Positions 60,001 to 64,000 of a stretch of DNA of 64,000 nucleotides are shown one piece after another. This stretch comes from CAIQJJ01 sp049325275 (GTDB taxonomy: Bacteria; Chloroflexota; Anaerolineae; Anaerolineales; UBA4823), in assembly GCA_049325275.1 (NCBI GenBank), contig JBMOLU010000075.1, positions 62,001 through 126,000 on the forward strand, in the 5' to 3' direction. The position numbers and the translations under genes are program-made. The notes beneath the pieces are model-generated. The model saw only the letters and a program-made list of their open reading frames with translations, ran no database searches and had not been told where the DNA came from. Within the stretch, counting starts at the first letter, position 1; each line of letters starts with the position of its first letter.

Positions 60001-60675
60001 AAAGAACTGCCTGCCGAGATCGAAGAGAACATCAAGCGCCAACGGGCGCAGCTGCGCCGCATGGGGCCGATCAACCCCGATGCACAGATCGAGTTCGAGG
60101 AAGTGCAGCAACGTTTCGATTTTTTGAACACGCAGATGACCGATCTCCACGAAGCGGAGGCCAGCATCAAGGAAGTCATCGCCGAGCTAGACGTGCTGAT
60201 GCAGCGCGAATTTCGGAAAACCTTCGATGCCGTGGCATACGAATTCCGCCAGACATTCACCCGCCTGTTTGGCGGCGGATCGGCGCGTCTGGTGTTGACC
60301 GATCCCGAAGATCTGACCAACACCGGCATCGATATCGAAGCCCGCCTGCCCGGACGCCGCGAGCAGGGGCTTTCCCTGCTTTCCGGCGGCGAGCGCAGCC
60401 TGACGGCGGTGGCGCTGGTTTTCTCGCTGCTCAAGGTCTCACCGACGCCGTTTTGCGTGCTCGACGAAGTCGACGCCATGCTCGACGAAGCCAACGTTGG
60501 ACGCTTCCGCGACCTGCTTGCCGAGCTTGGCCAGACGACGCAGTTTGCCGTTATCACCCACAACCGCAACACGGTCCAGGTAGCCGATGTAATTTACGGC
60601 ATCACCATGGGCCGCGACTCGGCCAGCCAGGCGGTAAGTTTGAAACTGGACGAGGTCAGCCAGGTGGTGAGTTAG
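57064..60675 (+). CDS. smc: Chromosome segregation protein SMC
   Basis: 1203 residues, the expected size. The N-terminal head has Walker A GPNGSGKSN at about 31 and the ADSLRWVLGEQS helix. Two long coiled coils (about 170-510 and 690-1020), rich in Gln, Glu and Ala, flank a hinge at about 515-680 (YGSGAKLLLEAARQAQIKGVRGALS). The C-terminal head has signature LSGGERSLTAVALVFSLL and Walker B FCVLDEVDAMLDEANV. SMC condenses and segregates chromosomes with ScpA/ScpB, which are not in the window. The gene is translated together with rnc. Confidence 0.98.
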   Translation: MRLKSLELHGYKTFASRSEFQFSEKVTAIVGPNGSGKSNVADSLRWVLGEQSFSLLRGKKTEDMIFAGSEHRPRASMASATITFDNSEGWLPIDFTEVAITRRAYRDGENEYLLNGQRVRLRDVSELLAKSGLAERTYTIIGQGLVDTALSLKADERRRLFEEAAGIGLYRTRREEALRRLDTTRHNLERVQDILAELQPRLRSLERAARRAQEYEQIKGDLRLLLRDWYGFHWHRSQEELAEAREAAHQQEDALEDARRAYAGLDERLSASRDQISGLRARLNSWHRQLSQLHARRETVSRDLAVADERARSLLEQQQSIQAEIARLAEEFTLHQERLQAALQETQARQAELDEARAQVQAVRKALQERQAERALVEEDLHRTRQNLSGLTGRQGQLQARLAERQAQAQRQQETLKAAGQAVTAAEQDVTAADLRWQAAGQARRAAEEKRQAAEAALQAHRERLAEADTLRKRAFDVRSAAQAEVARLRAQAEVLEQAERSLTGYGSGAKLLLEAARQAQIKGVRGALSSLLEVPAEYETAVSAALGEYLDAVVLADGADVDSALERLAGQTARAALLPVDGLVPAALPAHADSAIGLASNLVQAAPELRPAVDLLLGQTWVVADRAAARSILVGRRQDAPGDAPPALRAVTLQGEVFHASGPVIAGLAGKGGTLGRTRQRREVQEKLAAAEKSLVEAEMQAVAAEQALAALQADGKRLQQELDATRTSERNAINAAGQEDLNLEKARRQLAFQREQQSRLGAEISRAETESRQMSEEIAQFDAKIQQARERLRALNAALAELSLEEFQAQAAHWNTRAAVIEQAVTDAQNRQRERQAALDGAHRSQSGLEKRLGESAQALSTLEQEKENLRQDEAAANEEIEALQALIEPAEAELSAVEQQQESLQTVETGARQVLSQAEHRHAQAKIMLARRQEALDSLRGRIEDDFGLVAFEYVDEVSGPTPLPLQGMVEALPILKELPAEIEENIKRQRAQLRRMGPINPDAQIEFEEVQQRFDFLNTQMTDLHEAEASIKEVIAELDVLMQREFRKTFDAVAYEFRQTFTRLFGGGSARLVLTDPEDLTNTGIDIEARLPGRREQGLSLLSGGERSLTAVALVFSLLKVSPTPFCVLDEVDAMLDEANVGRFRDLLAELGQTTQFAVITHNRNTVQVADVIYGITMGRDSASQAVSLKLDEVSQVVS

Positions 60676-60683
60676 AAAACTAC

Positions 60684-60726
60684 GGCTCTTCCGGCTTCGC
60701 CGGGAAAGGGATTCTTCACGCTCAAC
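60684..60726 (-). repeat. 43-bp dispersed repeat, copy 2
   Basis: Reverse complement of the element at 51171-51213 with 3 mismatches in 43. It lies in the 69-bp space between smc and the DUF362 gene, which converge, and contains the hairpin CCGG-CTTCG-CCGG. It probably also ends transcription of one or both genes. Confidence 0.85.
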
Positions 60727-60744
60727 GCGCAAGGCCAAAACTGC

Positions 60745-63369
60745 TTACTGCCCGACGTACGTCTGGCGTCGGGATTCGTAGCTGTCGAAATAGAGTGTAC
60801 CGCGCGTGCCGCTGTCGATGCCGTAGACGGCGCCCAACTGCACGCGATCGATGCGCAGGAGGTCGTTGTCGGCGCCGGTTATGGCAGCCTGCTGTACGCC
60901 ATCCACCCAGAGGGTGAAGTTGCCGTTGTTGGCTCCGGCCGTAGCGGCCGTCCAGTCGAACTCGATGAAATGCGGCGCATCGGAGACGGTCACCCAGGGG
61001 GTATAGAGGGCGTTGTTGAGATCGTTGGTAAATGCTGCCCGTAACTGGTAGCCGCTCTGTTTGCTGAATTCAAGGCAAAGCACGGGGGTACTTGCGCCGG
61101 AGAAGCCGACTAAGGTGTAGAACGCATCGCCGTTTGCCATCGTGATGCTGTTGGGGTCGAAGTAAAAACGCACCCGCAGACGGCTTTCGGCAGAAGGCGT
61201 GTCGTCATTGGCATAGATGCTTGTGTTATCGTCAAGGGTGGCCTGCATACCGTAGGCGCTTCCGGCCAGAGCGGCCTGGGCGCTCACTGCCAGGTCGTTC
61301 TGGTCGGTGAAGCTCGCCGGCCAGGCTGCAAGGTTGCCGGTTTCGAACCCATCTCGGAAAACCAAGTCGTGGGGGGGGCCCTGTGTGGGCGTCGGCGGCG
61401 GTGTGGTGGGAGCGTGTGTGTACGTGATGGTCGGCGGCGGCAAGGTGAGGGTAGCCGTAGCAGGCCGTGGTGTGCTGGTTCTTGTGGGTGGTATGGATGT
61501 CGCTGTGGCTGTATGGGCCACGGTGCGGGTTGGCGTTGCCGGAACTGCGGTTTGCGTGTTGGTTAGGGTGGGCGGCCGGGGGGTGTTTGTCCTTGTCGCC
61601 GGGATGGATGACGCGGTCGCCGTCCGTGTCGCTGTGCGTGTCGCTGTGCGCGTCGCCGTAGCACTGGGCGGTTGCGCCGTGTTCGTGCGTGTTCGGGTGG
61701 GAGTCAAGGTCGCCGGGCGCGTCGTTGGGGTGCCGGTCGCCTGGTTCGCGCCATCGACCACAAAGGCGTTGAATTGCGCCAACTCCTGCGCCGGTGTCAG
61801 GCTGTCGCTAACATTGATCGTGTTGTTGATTCCCAGCACCCGTAGCCGGGCCACGTTGCGCAGCAGGAAGTTCCGGAAGATGCTGCCGCGTGTGCTCGCC
61901 AGTGAATTTGCCGGGGCGCTCACCCCGCACTGGCCGTTGTGTGCCTGCACGCGCGGCCCCAAGATGTACTCCGCAGCATAGTAGTCGAGCGCAAACGGAT
62001 CGCGGCTTGCCAGCAGGATATCCTGCCGCTCTGCTTCCCCATGCCAGCCGACATTATCACATGGGTTGACCCAGGTAGCGTCTACGATATCGAGATCGGC
62101 CCGACGGACGAGCGCCATTTGCCGCGCGACCAGACCGTAAGCCTGGCTGGTCGCGTTACAGCTCGCGCCGGTCCCCGTCAGCCAACAGTGGATTTCCGGC
62201 ACCCCGGACCAGCGCGTGCCGGTGGTATATGTCGTGATGAAGCCCAGGTAGTTCTTTACCGCCGCGGTTGCGCCTTGCGAGCCGTGACGTTTCAAGACCG
62301 GCAGGTTGATCAATTTAAGGCGTTCTGCCTCGAAGGCGCTCCCGTTCCAAAGGCCTTTTTTCATGCTGACCCGCAAATTGACGCCGCCGCAGCTGGCGAT
62401 CTGAAACTTCGGGTACGAAAGTTTGTTGTCCGTTGTATCCAGTACGTATCCGTCGCTGTTATTGCCCGTTTCGTAGTCGCTCACCAGCGTCGTCCGCAAG
62501 CCGTCCCAATTCGAGATACAAACGTGGTATCCCTGGCCGGCGAATGCCGAGGCGACTTCTTGATACGACTGGTTCTGGAACTGCGCGTTGTTGCTGCTTT
62601 CATTCGCCCAGTCAGTATTCTTGCCCTGTGAATTCTCGGCAATGATCACGGCCCCGTGGAACCCTTCGGGATGCTGCACCAGGCGGTAGACGATGCCTTT
62701 GACTACGTCTGTATTGGTGCTGTTGCGCCCACCCCACTGGTTGTTGACCTTGATCACGACGACATCGTTGGCGCCAAACAGTCCCGTGGGATGGGCTGCC
62801 GTCTTGTAGAAGTAATCGCCTTTGCTTTCCATTAAACTCACCAGCGCATTTACGCCGCTGTCTTGCAGGGCATCGGACGGCGAGACTCCTGAAGGGATGA
62901 CGCCTCCGTTCAAGCTGTAGCGCGGGGCCGGGACGTTTGTCACGGCAAAGACGTTGGATATGGCGGAGGCGGAAGCCCACGATGGCAGAGCCGGGCTGAC
63001 CGCGTAGGCGGGTTCGGCCGGGGTAAAGACATCGCTTTGGATGCCGGCGAAGATTGCCAAAGCAACCAACAAGACGCTGAAACGCGCGACCGTGACGCGG
63101 CTCTTGAACCAGCGGTAGAGCGCCGTAACACCCAGCAGAGAACTTGCATAACCGAGAAAAGCGAGCGCGTTGAGCGCGGCGGCTTGCTGGCATGGATACG
63201 ACAGGCGCTTGGGATTGGTGCCGCTGCGCCAGAGCAGCCACAAGACCGATCCGATCCCCACGAGCCAAAACGAAACTTTGAAGGGCTCGGCATGGAAAAG
63301 TTTCTGTTTTGCCCCAGGATGACGGTCAGACTGTACGTCCTCGTTGAAGCTGGGAATGTCTGGTTTCAT
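60745..63369 (-). CDS. DUF362 surface protein with membrane anchor, Thr/Pro linker and C-terminal lectin-like domain
   Basis: 874 residues from ATG 63369. The N-terminus (about 30-125) has three hydrophobic segments (FWLVGIGSVLWLLW, ALAFLGYASSLLGVTALY, FSVLLVALAIFAG). A DUF362 domain (about 165-560) contains DVVVIKVNNQWGGR, GAVIIAENSQG, RVSMKKGLWNGSAF, LPVLKRHGSQGATAAVKNYLG and WVNPCDNVGWHGEAERQDILLASRDPFALDYYAAEYILGP. A 110-residue linker of TRTNTAQPP/TPTRT type leads to a domain starting FRDGFETGNLAAW that resembles concanavalin/laminin-type folds. DUF362 proteins often accompany anaerobic or metal-centre chemistry, but here no ferredoxin cysteines are evident. Confidence 0.82.
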   Translation of the reverse strand: MKPDIPSFNEDVQSDRHPGAKQKLFHAEPFKVSFWLVGIGSVLWLLWRSGTNPKRLSYPCQQAAALNALAFLGYASSLLGVTALYRWFKSRVTVARFSVLLVALAIFAGIQSDVFTPAEPAYAVSPALPSWASASAISNVFAVTNVPAPRYSLNGGVIPSGVSPSDALQDSGVNALVSLMESKGDYFYKTAAHPTGLFGANDVVVIKVNNQWGGRNSTNTDVVKGIVYRLVQHPEGFHGAVIIAENSQGKNTDWANESSNNAQFQNQSYQEVASAFAGQGYHVCISNWDGLRTTLVSDYETGNNSDGYVLDTTDNKLSYPKFQIASCGGVNLRVSMKKGLWNGSAFEAERLKLINLPVLKRHGSQGATAAVKNYLGFITTYTTGTRWSGVPEIHCWLTGTGASCNATSQAYGLVARQMALVRRADLDIVDATWVNPCDNVGWHGEAERQDILLASRDPFALDYYAAEYILGPRVQAHNGQCGVSAPANSLASTRGSIFRNFLLRNVARLRVLGINNTINVSDSLTPAQELAQFNAFVVDGANQATGTPTTRPATLTPTRTRTNTAQPPSATATRTATRTATRTATASSIPATRTNTPRPPTLTNTQTAVPATPTRTVAHTATATSIPPTRTSTPRPATATLTLPPPTITYTHAPTTPPPTPTQGPPHDLVFRDGFETGNLAAWPASFTDQNDLAVSAQAALAGSAYGMQATLDDNTSIYANDDTPSAESRLRVRFYFDPNSITMANGDAFYTLVGFSGASTPVLCLEFSKQSGYQLRAAFTNDLNNALYTPWVTVSDAPHFIEFDWTAATAGANNGNFTLWVDGVQQAAITGADNDLLRIDRVQLGAVYGIDSGTRGTLYFDSYESRRQTYVGQ

Positions 63370-63638
63370 GGTTTTCTTTTGCCTCTTTTGCGTGCGTTTT
63401 AAATGCAACTTCCCAAAAAGAAGAGGGGAGCGGATGCCCTTTGACACTTGCCGATCGGGTGATAACCCCTGGCCGGCAGTATCACGAAGCACCCCACCCC
63501 CCGACTTTTTGAGAAGTCGCGCAAAGACTTGGTTGAGATCTTTTTGGTTACACTTATCGATACGTTGATTCTAACCGAGTAGGAGAAATGGGCAATGAGA
63601 GCGCGGTACTAATCAGGTTTACAAGAATGTCAGGCCGC

Positions 63639-64000
63639 TCAAATTTCCAGCTTCTGCCGCGCGCTGGGGTAAAAGACGCGTTGCAGACCGCGCTCGCCCA
63701 GTTTGTCTTGCAGGATGGTGGCCGGCCCTTCTTCACCGTGCACGAGGAAAATCCCCTTCTTTTGTGCGTGGCCGCTGCGGGCATACTCGAGCAACAGGTC
63801 CTGCCCGGCGTGGGCCGAAAGCCCCCCAATCGTGGCGATTTCGGCCTTGACCTGGAAGGTTTCGCCCAGGATTTTTACCGCCGGTTCGCGGTCGGCCAGC
63901 CGCCGGCCCAACGTGCCGGGCGCCTGCCAGGAGACGATCATGATCGTGTTGCGCGGATTTTCGATGTTCCAGCGAATGTGAAAGACGATCCGCCCGACTT
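63639..64000 (-). CDS. MBL/beta-CASP ribonuclease-type protein, C-terminal end only
   Basis: The frame is open at the window edge, so the N-terminal and MBL catalytic motifs lie outside. The visible about 120 residues match the end of the RNA-metabolising metallo-beta-lactamase family: before residue MIVSWQAPGTLGRRLADREPA the frame reads VFHIRWNIENPRNTI, then FQVKAEIATIGGLSAHAGQDLLLEY, the conserved SAHAGQ/D region, and GIFLVHGEEGPATILQDKLGERG, typical of the RMMBL tail. These enzymes act as endo- or exonucleases on RNA or are related cleavage factors. It is co-directional with DUF362 but separated by 269 bases. Confidence 0.9.
   Translation of the reverse strand, partial: VGRIVFHIRWNIENPRNTIMIVSWQAPGTLGRRLADREPAVKILGETFQVKAEIATIGGLSAHAGQDLLLEYARSGHAQKKGIFLVHGEEGPATILQDKLGERGLQRVFYPSARQKLEI

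Noticed and set aside
61307..61981. A 224-codon valine/glycine-rich frame antisense to the Thr/Pro linker of the DUF362 gene
   Set aside because: Low-complexity sequence produced by reading the ACN/CCN codon repeats on the other strand.

Overview
This is a GC-rich, gene-dense, IS-free chromosomal segment, most likely from a member of the Chloroflexota (an Anaerolineae/Caldilineae-like bacterium). The evidence is circumstantial: secreted proteins carry a tyrosine-leucine-proline-leucine motif near the end of the chain; surface proteins have Thr/Pro-rich linkers, beta-helix repeats and DUF11 repeats; lipoproteins are common and no outer-membrane assembly genes are seen; glycoside phosphorylases are present; and fabF, rnc and smc are in order. 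No rRNA gene, phage or insertion sequence was found.

Layout. 1-3.9 kb: tail of a surface protein, a PilB-like/GAF/SpoIIE phosphatase fusion, tag and a DinB-family gene. 4.1-14.1 kb: MacB-type export genes (two adaptors, two permeases, one ATPase), a UGT-like glycosyltransferase and an OmpR/histidine-kinase pair. 14.1-17.2 kb: a second FtsX/LolD-type ABC system with a small membrane protein, divergent from a TetR repressor; identical operators lie in front of both units. 17.3-24.6 kb: GNAT, GH78-like rhamnosidase, GH130 phosphorylase, an FxLYD-type lipoprotein, gpmA. 24.7-28.6 kb: sugar-ABC ATPase and mutS. 28.7-31.5 kb: an Asp/Glu racemase, then a non-coding block followed by a bacterial Ro60 orthologue. 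31.9-38.0 kb: GNAT, GH67 alpha-glucuronidase, a DUF7662-XRE regulator with an acidic partner, a hydrolase and an SsuBC-like transporter. 38.2-50.2 kb: zinc-ribbon protein plus TPR-metallopeptidase, DsrE protein, beta-helix surface protein, RNA methyltransferase, diguanylate cyclase, lactonase, GH94 phosphorylase. 50.3-53.5 kb: MBL hydrolase, HD-GYP response regulator and a solute-binding-like protein with no signal peptide. 53.6-60.7 kb: moaC-moaD-moaE, fabF, rnc, smc. 60.7-64 kb: a DUF362 surface protein and the end of an MBL/beta-CASP gene.

The most exciting element is the block at 29450-29890 in front of the Ro gene. A good sigma70-like promoter would start transcription exactly at a hairpin whose lower stem has a single bulged C, much like the Ro-binding stem of Y RNAs. 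Eight bases later comes a near-perfect tRNA cloverleaf whose anticodon loop is replaced by 57 nt, and then another long hairpin. Bacterial Y RNAs are known to carry tRNA-mimic modules and to sit near Ro genes, so this looks like an unannotated Y-RNA/Ro ribonucleoprotein locus of unusual architecture. The second theme is the number of dispersed palindromic repeats in the intergenic spaces (at least four families).

Metabolically the window suggests a heterotroph handling plant-type oligosaccharides: GH78, GH67, and phosphorolytic GH130 and GH94 enzymes that yield sugar phosphates without spending ATP. All functional assignments are from reading motifs; no database search was run.
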